Part shown: positions 1-7,500 of the stretch, piece after piece
Position numbering within the stretch: the first letter of the stretch is position 1
How the letters are laid out: each line of letters opens with the position of its first letter
From: DYJB01 sp963777165
GTDB lineage: Bacteria > Chloroflexota > Anaerolineae > Anaerolineales > E44-bin32
DNA: 64,000 nt
Reading direction: 5' to 3'
Assembly: GCA_963777165.1 (NCBI GenBank)
Contig: CAVZPO010000012.1
Span: 49,375-113,374 of the forward strand
Made by a program: the position numbers and the translations under genes
The notes under the pieces: generated by a model
What the model saw: only the letters and a program-made list of their open reading frames with translations
Told to the model about the DNA's origin: nothing
Database searches by the model: none

Positions 1-606
1 TCGCACTTCAGCATGATCACCCGGCTGACAGCCGGGGCCGCCGGCCTGCCCTTCCTGCCCATGAACCCGACCGGTGCCGAGGATCTCCTCAAGGTCAATC
101 CGAACTTCCGGCGCCTGACCGATCCCTACTCCGGCCGCGAGGTCATCACCGTCCCCGCCCTCAACCCGGACGTCGCCATCGTGCATGTCCAGCGCGCCGA
201 CGCCGACGGCAACTGCCAGTTGTGGGGGATTCTGGGCGAGCAGCGTGAGGTCGCCTTCGCCGCCGATCGCGTGCTGGTGACGGCCGAGGAGATCGTCGAC
301 CCCTCGGTGATCCGCTCCGATCCGAACCGTACGCTGATCCCCGGATTCATCGTCGACGCTGTGTGCCATGTTCCGCACTGTGCCCACCCGTCCTACTCGC
401 AGGGGTACTACGATCGAGATAACTCGTTCTACCTTGCGTGGGACAAGCTCAGCAGCGATCCATTGAAGCTCCAGGCATGGCTCGACGAATGGGTCTACGG
501 CGTCGACGACCGGGCGGCCTACTGGGAGAGACTCGGACCGGAGGTGCACCGCCGGCTGCAGGTGGAGCCGCGCTGGAGCGAGCCGGTCAATTACGGAAAG
601 CATTAG
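1..606 (+). CDS. CoA-transferase family I, alpha subunit (GctA-like), 5' end outside the window
   Basis: The reading frame is open from base 1, so the gene begins upstream of the window and only the C-terminal 201 codons are seen. The protein resembles the A subunit of glutaconate/3-oxoacid CoA-transferases, which move CoA between acyl acids in the cytoplasm as an alpha-beta heterodimer. The segment IVHVQRADADGNCQLWGI is typical of the A-subunit core. The B subunit starts 10 bases after the stop, so the two are one operon. The substrate cannot be told from sequence; relatives act on glutaconate, 3-oxoadipate or steroid-ring intermediates. Confidence 0.85.
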   Translation, partial: SHFSMITRLTAGAAGLPFLPMNPTGAEDLLKVNPNFRRLTDPYSGREVITVPALNPDVAIVHVQRADADGNCQLWGILGEQREVAFAADRVLVTAEEIVDPSVIRSDPNRTLIPGFIVDAVCHVPHCAHPSYSQGYYDRDNSFYLAWDKLSSDPLKLQAWLDEWVYGVDDRAAYWERLGPEVHRRLQVEPRWSEPVNYGKH

Positions 607-615
607 GGGATCGCG

Positions 616-1392
616 ATGCCCAACTCGTCTGAGTACACTGCTTCGGAGCTGATGACCATCAACGCCGCCCGCATGCTCCGGGATGGCGACGTCGTCTTTG
701 TCGGTGTCGGCCTGCCCAATCTTGCCTGCAACCTGGCACGCCGCACGCACGCCCCCGAGCTGGTCATGATCTACGAGTTGGGCGTGATCGGCGCGCAGCC
801 GGCGCGCCTGCCGCTTTCCATCGGAGACCCGACGCTGGTTTCCGGCGCACTGTCGGTGTGCTCGATGTACGACATCTTCGCCTTCTACCTGCAGCGCGGC
901 TTCATCTCGGTGGGGTTCATGGGCGGCGCGCAGATCGACCGCTACGGCAATGTCAACGCCACGGTGATCGGGGATTACCACAAACCCAAGGTCCGGCTGC
1001 CGGGCTCCGGGGGAGCGATGGAAATTGCCGCCTGGGCCGATCGATGGTTCATCATCACCCCGCACCAGAAGCGACGCTTTCCCGAGAAGGTCGACTTCTG
1101 CACCTCCGCCGGCTTCCTCAGCGGGCGCGCCGAGCGCGAGGCGGCCGGCCTTCGGGGCGGCGGCCCGCAGGCGGTGGTGACCGACCTGGGGATCCTCGAG
1201 CCCGACCGGCAGGGCGAGCTGGTGCTCACACAGCTCCATCCCGGCGCCGATGCCGAGCAAGCGCGTCAGAATACGGGGTGGAACCTCCGTGTGGCCCCTG
1301 AGCTGCGGTCGACCGCGCCGCCCACGGAGTCCGAACTGACCTTGCTGCGTGAGCTCGACCCGGAGCGAATCTACTTGAGCTCGACGGGGTAA
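616..1392 (+). CDS. CoA-transferase family I, beta subunit (GctB-like)
   Basis: Predicted partner of the upstream alpha subunit, 258 residues, close to the usual length of about 260. The B subunit carries the catalytic glutamate that forms the covalent CoA thioester. Here MIYELG places Glu at residue 54, the same number as the catalytic Glu54 of the Acidaminococcus glutaconate CoA-transferase B subunit (family knowledge). The glycine-rich loop GVGLPN (30-35) precedes it. The pair ends at an empty gap before an oppositely oriented gene, so this is the end of the operon. Acyl substrate unknown. Confidence 0.88.
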   Translation: MPNSSEYTASELMTINAARMLRDGDVVFVGVGLPNLACNLARRTHAPELVMIYELGVIGAQPARLPLSIGDPTLVSGALSVCSMYDIFAFYLQRGFISVGFMGGAQIDRYGNVNATVIGDYHKPKVRLPGSGGAMEIAAWADRWFIITPHQKRRFPEKVDFCTSAGFLSGRAEREAAGLRGGGPQAVVTDLGILEPDRQGELVLTQLHPGADAEQARQNTGWNLRVAPELRSTAPPTESELTLLRELDPERIYLSSTG

Positions 1393-1596
1393 GGCCACCG
1401 ACCGCATTGCGGGGTTAGGTTAGGTCCGGGGGTCCTCGCACATGCCGACGCGAACTCCGCTCGATCCACTGGGGATCTTCCGAAGTTGAATCCGCGGGAA
1501 CAACCATGAGGAGTGCGCCTGCGCGGAGCACGACCGACGCCAGGTATCCCGACCGAAGGGGTCGGTCCCTGACGGTCCTACCGCGCACGCCGGACT
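1393..1596. other. Intergenic gap between convergent genes, with a short hairpin
   Basis: The only structure I see is a 6-bp stem at 1549-1554 (CCGACC) and 1560-1565 (GGTCGG) with a 5-base loop, placed between the ends of two convergent genes. It lacks a T run, so a bidirectional terminator is only a weak reading. Confidence 0.3.
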
Positions 1597-2631
1597 CTAC
1601 TTTGCGAGCGTGACCTTGGTCAGCCCGCGCGGCTGCTCAGGGTCGAGGCCCCTGGCGCGCGTGATGGCGAACACAAACAACTGGGCAGGGACGATCGACA
1701 CCATCGGGCTGATCCACTCCGGGATTCCGGACGGGAGCGGGATGGGGGATCGGGCCAACTCGAGCGCCCCCTGCGCGTCCGAAATCGCCACGAGTTCCGC
1801 CTGCCGCTCCTCGACCAGGCTGCGCAGCAGCGCCAACAACCCGTCACTCACCTGCCCGGTCGGTACAACGGCCAGGACGGGAAAGCCATTCTCCACCAGG
1901 GCAATCGGCCCGTGCCGGAAATCCACCGAGGAGAATGGCTCGGCGCCGATGCCCGCAAGCTCCTTGAGTTTCAGAGACCACTCGAAGGCCGTCGCGTAGT
2001 TGAATCCCCGGCCCAGGACGATGCACTGGGTGATGTAGCGATAGCGTTCGACCATGCGCTGGATGCGCAGATCTTCCTCGAGCATGCGCGACACGAGGTC
2101 TGGCACTTTGTGCAGGACGGCGAATCGTTCCCCGTCCTTGGCCAGGCCGGCGGAGAGCATCGCCACCGTCAGAAGCGTGGCGGTGTACGTCTTGCTGGCG
2201 GCGATCGCAGTCTCCTCTCCAGCCTGAATGTCGAGGGTGTGCTCGGCGGCCGCGGCCAGCGCCGACTGCGGGTGATTGGTGATCGCCAGCGTCGCCGCGC
2301 CCTGCTCTCGCGCGGCGCGCACAACGGAGACGACATCCTCGGTCGCCCCGGATTGGGAGATGCCGATGACCAGGGCGTCCTTCAGATTCGGCGGCGCCTG
2401 GTATTGCGTGAACAACGATGGCGCGGCCAGCGCTACCGGCAGGTGATTCGCCGCTCCCAGCAGATACTTGGCATACAAACCGGCATGATCGGAGCTGCCC
2501 CTCGCCACCAGCATGACATAGGGGTAGGTTCGCCGCGCCAGAGCAGCGCACACTTCCTCCACCACCGGGCGGCTTTTGAGCAACCCGGTCAGGATATGGG
2601 GCTGTTCGAGGATCTCGTGATACAGGCCCAC
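1597..2631 (-). CDS. Tandem SIS-domain sugar-phosphate isomerase/deaminase (GlmS C-terminal-like, NagB-II type)
   Basis: A 344-residue protein with two SIS domains and no glutaminase domain, like AgaS/NagB-II proteins that isomerise or deaminate amino-sugar phosphates in the cytoplasm. Sugar-phosphate loops are visible: ARGSSDHAG in the first domain and ISQSGATEDV shortly after it, plus EETAIAASKTYT. I chose the GTG at 2631 because GGGAGG lies 7 bases upstream and the protein then begins VGLYHEILEQP, the usual start of the family. A TTG at 2682 would add 17 unrelated residues. It is a single gene with no sugar-related neighbour, so the substrate (glucosamine-6-P, GalNAc-P or other) is open. 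Confidence 0.82.
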   Translation of the reverse strand: MGLYHEILEQPHILTGLLKSRPVVEEVCAALARRTYPYVMLVARGSSDHAGLYAKYLLGAANHLPVALAAPSLFTQYQAPPNLKDALVIGISQSGATEDVVSVVRAAREQGAATLAITNHPQSALAAAAEHTLDIQAGEETAIAASKTYTATLLTVAMLSAGLAKDGERFAVLHKVPDLVSRMLEEDLRIQRMVERYRYITQCIVLGRGFNYATAFEWSLKLKELAGIGAEPFSSVDFRHGPIALVENGFPVLAVVPTGQVSDGLLALLRSLVEERQAELVAISDAQGALELARSPIPLPSGIPEWISPMVSIVPAQLFVFAITRARGLDPEQPRGLTKVTLAK

Positions 2632-3063
2632 GGCGAAACCTCCCGACCTGGCACGCTCTGCTGAGGGCGAAATGCCGGTCAATTCCCGAGGAACGGATTG
2701 AGCCTACCCGCTCATGCGATCGGACGGCCGCTCCCGAGTCCCCTCATCGTCTCCATTCTCGCGCCGGTGGGGCGTTCTCGCGGCATGTCTTAGGACCCGG
2801 GGGGCGCCTGCGTGCTGCCCGGCTTCTCCCCGCCGCGCGCATTCGACCGTGCGCCCCGCCGATCATCAGAGTCCGTGCTTCGCCGCAGGAGGAGATGCGC
2901 GGTATGCCACGAACAGAGACGCACTGCCTGTGTGATTGCCGCGCGGATGGACCGCTCACCGGCCTTCCTTGCCGTCAACGTCCGGGAGGTCAGATAGCTC
3001 GATGACGCAACCCTGGACAGCCTGTTCGTGGCGCCGAGGCCGAGACCGGTCCCTTGAATGCGA
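2632..3063. other. Intergenic stretch, no gene seen
   Basis: About 430 bases between the SIS gene and the small membrane-protein promoter. Short open frames exist in several phases but none has a start with a ribosome site or a recognisable product. Confidence 0.5.
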
Positions 3064-3072
3064 TGGTATACT
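3064..3072 (+). promoter_or_regulatory. Extended -10 promoter of the 44-residue protein gene
   Basis: TGG followed by TATACT (3067-3072) forms an extended -10 element. The expected start of transcription is near 3079, giving a leader of about 15 bases that contains the ribosome site AGAAGGGA. No good -35 is needed for this promoter class and none is seen. Confidence 0.55.
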
Positions 3073-3093
3073 CTCGCAGAAGGGATTCCGCTT

Positions 3094-3228
3094 ATGGACG
3101 TCTGGTCGATCCTCGCCTACGTTTTCACTTTCCTGGTGATTGCCTTCACCATCAGCTACACCTTCTTCGACCTTCCGGGGCGCCTGTCGGGAAAGCACAA
3201 GCGCCCGTCGGACGATCCTCGCGAATAG
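3094..3228 (+). CDS. 44-residue single-pass membrane protein, unknown function
   Basis: ATG to TAG, 44 codons. Residues about 4-26 (WSILAYVFTFLVIAFTISYT) form one hydrophobic helix, followed by FFDLPGRLSGKHKR and an acidic end, so the basic tail probably faces the cytoplasm. Support for a real gene: AGAAGGGA 9 bases upstream, an extended -10 at 3064-3072, and a 10-bp hairpin just after the stop. It is divergent from the SIS gene and convergent with the RCK genes. I do not recognise a family. It could be a small regulator of a membrane complex, but nothing here proves that. Confidence 0.62.
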   Translation: MDVWSILAYVFTFLVIAFTISYTFFDLPGRLSGKHKRPSDDPRE

Positions 3229-3246
3229 CATCTTCCCCGGAACCGC

Positions 3247-3284
3247 CGACGGCACCTCGCGCCTTCCCGGCCGGGGTGCCGTCG
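3247..3284 (+). terminator. Hairpin after the small membrane-protein gene
   Basis: Perfect 10-bp stem CGACGGCACC (3247-3256) with GGTGCCGTCG (3275-3284), 18-base loop, followed by a weak CGTTGTTG tail. It lies between convergent genes and could serve both strands. Confidence 0.5.
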
Positions 3285-3334
3285 CGTTGTTGAGGGGACT
3301 TCCGCCGATTGCCGGGCTCGGGGCACCGGCTCAG

Positions 3335-4006
3335 TCAGGGCTGAGGATGCCCCAACACCGCCGCGAGCTTGGCAACGGCCGACGAATGCACGACGGCGAT
3401 CACCTCGTCAGCCTCCTCGATCACGGTGTTTCCATGGGGGAGGACAAGCTGGCCGCGGCGCAGGATGGCCGTCAGCACGCACTGCTCCGGCAGATCCAGC
3501 TCGTGGATCTTCTTGCCGATCGCCGGCGAGTCGGGGTGCGCCTTCTCCTCGACAATCGAGAACTCACCCCGCCGCAGCTTCATCAGCGTCATCATGTCGC
3601 CGAGCGACATCTCTTCGGCGATCAGCTTCGCCATCAGGTCGGCCTGATTCAGCGCCACATCTACGCCCATCTCGCGGGTGAACAGCCAGGCGTTCTTGGG
3701 GTTGTTGACGCGGGCGATGACCCGCGGGACGTTGAATTCGAATCGCGCCAGCGTGGCAATCACCAGGTTTTCGTCATCATCCCCTGTGACTGCTGCCACG
3801 ACCTGCACCTCCCGGATGCCGGCCTGCTCCAGGCAGAACGGTGAGCTGCCGTCGCCCTCGAACACGGATCCGGCAGGAAGTTCCTTCTGCAGGCGCTCGA
3901 CCACGGCCGGGCGGTCGTCGATCACCTTCACCTGGTAGCCTTGCTCCAGGAGCTGGGTCGCCAGGTGCGAACCCGTCTTGCCTCCGCCAATGACCAACAC
4001 AAACAT
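3335..4006 (-). CDS. RCK/TrkA-type K+ transport regulator (second of two)
   Basis: A 223-residue cytoplasmic protein made of an N-terminal RCK_N Rossmann domain (GGGKTGSHLATQL nucleotide loop at residues 7-19, acidic VIDD at the end of strand 2) and a C-terminal RCK_C (TrkA_C) ligand-binding domain from about residue 140. Such proteins gate K+ channels and Trk/Ktr transporters in response to NAD(H), ATP/ADP or cyclic di-AMP. The ribosome site AAGGGAGG overlaps the end of the preceding RCK gene; the two coding regions are 2 bases apart. No TrkH/KtrB or other pore subunit is in the window, so its partner is unknown. Confidence 0.9.
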   Translation of the reverse strand: MFVLVIGGGKTGSHLATQLLEQGYQVKVIDDRPAVVERLQKELPAGSVFEGDGSSPFCLEQAGIREVQVVAAVTGDDDENLVIATLARFEFNVPRVIARVNNPKNAWLFTREMGVDVALNQADLMAKLIAEEMSLGDMMTLMKLRRGEFSIVEEKAHPDSPAIGKKIHELDLPEQCVLTAILRRGQLVLPHGNTVIEEADEVIAVVHSSAVAKLAAVLGHPQP

Positions 4007-4008
4007 GG

Positions 4009-4665
4009 CTAGCCTCCCTTCAGTCCGAGAAGTGACTCCAGCCGCTCCATCGCTGAGGCGTGCACGGCGAACTGGACCAGGTCGCCCTGCCGGAACTCGC
4101 TCCCCAGGAGCGGCAGGAACGCCTCTCCTTGCCGCGTGATGGCGACGACGATGACTTCGCCGGGCACGCTGGCATGGGACACGGCGCGCCCCACCAATTG
4201 GGGCGGCACTTCCGCCTCGACCAACGCCACCTGGCCCTGACCGAAGGACAACAGCGTGTCCAGCTCCGCGTGTGACAGCAGCTCATAGATGCGCTGTGCT
4301 CCCCAGGTGGTCACGGAGATTGTGACCAGTCCGAGGCGTTTGTAGATCTCCGCCCGACGAGGATCGTACAGGCGGCAGACGACCCGCGGGACACGGTAGA
4401 TCGTGCGGGCGATGCGCGCCGCCACGATGTTCGCCGTGTCTGATGTGCTGGTGGCAGCAAACGCCTCGGCGTGCTCGATCCCCGCGTCGAGCAGCACCTT
4501 CTGGTCAAACCCGACACCGGTCAGCCTGCGTCCCTTGAACTCAGGGCCGAGCCGGGCAAGAGCAGCCGGATCGGGATCGATCACCGTCACCTCGTGTCCT
4601 TCGGCGGCCATGCGCCGGCAGACTTGCGTGCCGACCTTCCCGCAGCCCATGATAATGACCTTCAT
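4009..4665 (-). CDS. RCK/TrkA-type K+ transport regulator (first of two)
   Basis: 218 residues, MKVIIMGCGKVGTQVCRRMA opening a Rossmann nucleotide-binding fold, then an RCK_C domain from about residue 135. The start at 4665 is fixed by an AGGGAG ribosome site and by the ATGA overlap with the stop of the P-type ATPase gene, a sign of translational coupling. Two unequal RCK proteins side by side recall systems where two subunits form a mixed ring. Here the coupled gene upstream is a pump rather than a channel, which is unusual. Function in K+ control is inferred from family and neighbours. Confidence 0.9.
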   Translation of the reverse strand: MKVIIMGCGKVGTQVCRRMAAEGHEVTVIDPDPAALARLGPEFKGRRLTGVGFDQKVLLDAGIEHAEAFAATSTSDTANIVAARIARTIYRVPRVVCRLYDPRRAEIYKRLGLVTISVTTWGAQRIYELLSHAELDTLLSFGQGQVALVEAEVPPQLVGRAVSHASVPGEVIVVAITRQGEAFLPLLGSEFRQGDLVQFAVHASAMERLESLLGLKGG

Positions 4666-7466
4666 CGCCGACTCCCTCCTTTCTTCTGACGCAACGAATC
4701 CAATTGCTGCACGATTGCCTTGCGGATCCAATCCAAGGAATAGACCGCCAGGGCGAACGGAGCCAGGAGCAGCCACACCCCCGGCGGGATCGGTACCAGC
4801 CCGAAGGCCGAACGCAGGCCGGGGAGGTAGACGAGCGCCAGTGCGATCAGCACCTCGGCGGCGACGGCAGCCAGCAGCGCGGGGTTGCTCAGCCAACCGA
4901 GCAGCCGGCCGCGTTCGAGCTCGGTCCGGCAGGCGAAGGCATTCCCGACCTGCGCCATCACGACGCCGGCGAAGAATACGCTGCTCGCCAGCAGTGGGAC
5001 ATCCGAAGCCGACCACTGCAGGGGATTGAGGGCCACCAGCCATGGCCATGCCGGGAGGCCGACGGCGACCCCCAACCCGAACGCGGAATACACCAGTGCG
5101 AAGGCGCCCCAGCACAGCGCCGCCTCGATCACGCCCAGCCACAGGAATGCCCGCAGAAAGAGGCGGGTATCCAGCAGCGGCGCGTTCCGCCTGCGAGGCG
5201 GCCTGCGCATGACGTTCGGCTCGGGCCGCTCGGCGCCCAGCGCCAGCGCCGGCAGGATGTCGGTCCCCAGGTCGATGGCCAGGATTTGGGCCACGGTCAG
5301 CGCCAGCGGGAACCCGAACTGTGCCGCCAGCACGAACGGGATCAGCTGCGGGACATTACTGGCGAAGATGTAGGTGGAGAACTTGCGCAGGTTGTCGAAG
5401 ACCGCCCGTCCCTCCTCGAGGGCTGTGGCGATCCCCGAGAAGTCATCGTTCGTCAACACCAAATCGGCGGCTTCCTTGGCCACGTCGGTCCCGATGCGGC
5501 CCATGGCGATCCCGATGTCCGCCTTGCGCAGGGCCGGAGCGTCATTGACTCCATCGCCGATCACCGCCACCACCTCGCCCAGCTCCTGGAAGGCCGTCAC
5601 CAGCCGCAGCTTGTGTTCCGGAGCCATGCGGGCAAACACCACTTCGTCGGCGCCGATCGTCTGGCGCAACTGGACATCTGTCATCCGGTCGAGCTCGGCG
5701 CCGGTCAGGATTCGCGGTTGGCCGGCCGCGAGCATCCCGATACGGCGAGCCACCGACTCGGCCGTCAATCCGTAGTCGCCGGTGATCATCACCATCCGGA
5801 TGCCGCCCTCGCGACAGCGATCGATCGCCCCGGTGACTTCGGGGCGCGGCGGATCCATCATCGCCACCAGCCCCAGGAAGGTCAGGTCGTGCTCGACCTC
5901 CTCAATCGTGTAGGCTCCGACGCGCGGCGGCAGCTGACGCCGGGCAAGCGCCAGGACCCGGAGCGCCCCCCGCGCGTATTCGTCGTTCGCCTCCAGGATC
6001 GCCTTGGCCGTCTCCGGGTCGAGCGGCCGGTCTTCGCCCTCCACCTGCAGGCGGCTGCACAACTGCAGCACCTCGCGCGGCGCGCCCTTGACAAACGCCA
6101 GCTCCTCTCGCCCGACGCGATGGATGGTCGTCATGCGTTTGCGTCGGGCATCGAACGGCAGCTCGTGCACACGCGGCAGGGCTTCTGCCAGTCGGTCCTC
6201 GTCCAGCCCGCCCTTGCGCGCCAAAACGCGCATCGCCGCTTCGGTCTGATCGCCCAGGCAGGTCCACATCGGGTGGTCCGTGGACGGCGGGTTCAGCCTG
6301 GCATTGTTGCAGAGAGAGGCGGCGGTGAGCAGCAGCTCGAGGTCTTGGGCCAGCATCCCTTCGGGCAGGGGTTTGATACTCCCCTTGGGTTCGTAGCCGA
6401 CGCCGGTCACGGTGAGCTGCTTGCCCCCCACCCACACCGAGCGAATGGTCATCTGATTCTGGGTCAGCGTCCCGCTCTTGTCGGTGCACACGACGGAAAC
6501 CGATCCCAGCGTTTCCATCGTGGCCAGCTTGCGCACCAGCACGCCGCTCTGCCCCAGCCGCTGCACGGCGATCGCCAGCGAGAGGGTCACCAGCGGGGAC
6601 AGCCCCTCGGGCACGGCGGCGACGACGATGCCAATCGCCAACAGGAAGGCGTCGAGCCGCGGCAGGCCGACTTCGACCTCGCCGACGACGAAGACGATGA
6701 TCCCCAGCAGCAGGGCGATCACGGCGATGATTCGGGTGATGCGCCGCAGTTCGAGCTGCAATCCGCTGGGGGGCTCGCGTACGGCCTGGGTCAGCCGGGC
6801 GATGCGTCCGAACTGCGTCAGCATTCCCGTGGCGTAGATCACGGCGCGCGCAGTTCCGGAGACCACCGAGGTTCCGGCGAAGACCAGGTTCGGGCGCTCG
6901 AGCTCGGTCAGGCCGGGACGCAGGGAGGGCTCGCCCGACTTGCGCGCCGGCATCGCCTCGCCGGTCAGCGTCGTGTTGTTCGTCCGCAGGCCGAACTCTT
7001 CGACCACGCGGGCATCGGCCGGGATGTTGTCGCCTTCGGCCAGGACCAGGATATCCCCGGGCACAAGCTGCTGGGCCTCGATCTGCTTCTCTTCGGCCTC
7101 TCGCATGACACGCGCATGCGCCGGCAGCAACTTGCTGAGCGATTCCATCGCCTGCTCGGCACGGTACTCCTGCAAGAAGGAGAAGGCCGCGTTCATCAAG
7201 ACGACGATCCAGATGACAATCCCGATCGTGGGTCTCCCGCTGAGCAGCGCTAACGCCCCGGCGCCCCACAACAACAACGCCATCAGGTGCGTCAGGTGCC
7301 CCACGAGGTGACGCCAGAGAGGGTCCTTCGCCCCGGGTGCGAGCTGGTTGGGTCCGTACAGGGAGAGACGCGCCGCCGCCTCCCCGGAGGTCAGGCCTCC
7401 CGCGGAGGTCTCCAGAGCCTCGTAGACCTCGGCGGGGCGGAGCGAATGCAGAGGAGTAGATTCCAC
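4662..7466 (-). CDS. P2-type cation-transporting ATPase, Na,K-ATPase-like
   Basis: 934 residues with N-terminal cation-ATPase domain, A domain, M4 PEGL motif (286-289), P domain with phosphorylation site CTDKSGTLTQ (Asp329), nucleotide domain, hinge GDGVNDAPAL and C-terminal membrane helices. Two catalytic motifs are unusual: DKSGT for the near-universal DKTGT, and TGEA (168-171) for TGES, with the essential Glu kept. M5 and M6 read ASNVPQLIPF and IDLGTDILPALALGAE, closer to Na,K-ATPase (SNIPEITPF, IDLGTDMVPAISLAYE) than to SERCA. That supports a Na+/K+ type pump, although Gln replaces the M5 glutamate. It sits between KimA-like permeases and two RCK genes. Ca2+ transport cannot be excluded. 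Confidence 0.85.
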   Translation of the reverse strand: MESTPLHSLRPAEVYEALETSAGGLTSGEAAARLSLYGPNQLAPGAKDPLWRHLVGHLTHLMALLLWGAGALALLSGRPTIGIVIWIVVLMNAAFSFLQEYRAEQAMESLSKLLPAHARVMREAEEKQIEAQQLVPGDILVLAEGDNIPADARVVEEFGLRTNNTTLTGEAMPARKSGEPSLRPGLTELERPNLVFAGTSVVSGTARAVIYATGMLTQFGRIARLTQAVREPPSGLQLELRRITRIIAVIALLLGIIVFVVGEVEVGLPRLDAFLLAIGIVVAAVPEGLSPLVTLSLAIAVQRLGQSGVLVRKLATMETLGSVSVVCTDKSGTLTQNQMTIRSVWVGGKQLTVTGVGYEPKGSIKPLPEGMLAQDLELLLTAASLCNNARLNPPSTDHPMWTCLGDQTEAAMRVLARKGGLDEDRLAEALPRVHELPFDARRKRMTTIHRVGREELAFVKGAPREVLQLCSRLQVEGEDRPLDPETAKAILEANDEYARGALRVLALARRQLPPRVGAYTIEEVEHDLTFLGLVAMMDPPRPEVTGAIDRCREGGIRMVMITGDYGLTAESVARRIGMLAAGQPRILTGAELDRMTDVQLRQTIGADEVVFARMAPEHKLRLVTAFQELGEVVAVIGDGVNDAPALRKADIGIAMGRIGTDVAKEAADLVLTNDDFSGIATALEEGRAVFDNLRKFSTYIFASNVPQLIPFVLAAQFGFPLALTVAQILAIDLGTDILPALALGAERPEPNVMRRPPRRRNAPLLDTRLFLRAFLWLGVIEAALCWGAFALVYSAFGLGVAVGLPAWPWLVALNPLQWSASDVPLLASSVFFAGVVMAQVGNAFACRTELERGRLLGWLSNPALLAAVAAEVLIALALVYLPGLRSAFGLVPIPPGVWLLLAPFALAVYSLDWIRKAIVQQLDSLRQKKGGSRR

Positions 7467-7500
7467 GGTCGGTGACCGGCCGCAAGGCCGGTGACTCCGG

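Noticed and set aside
4666..5142. A 159-residue N-terminal extension of the first RCK protein
   Set aside because: The frame runs into the ATPase gene; the ribosome site and ATGA overlap place the start at 4665.
4704..7253. An 849-codon open frame opposite the P-type ATPase
   Set aside because: High GC leaves long stop-free antisense frames; its product is rich in Gln, His and Arg with no domain, while the opposite strand codes for a complete ATPase.
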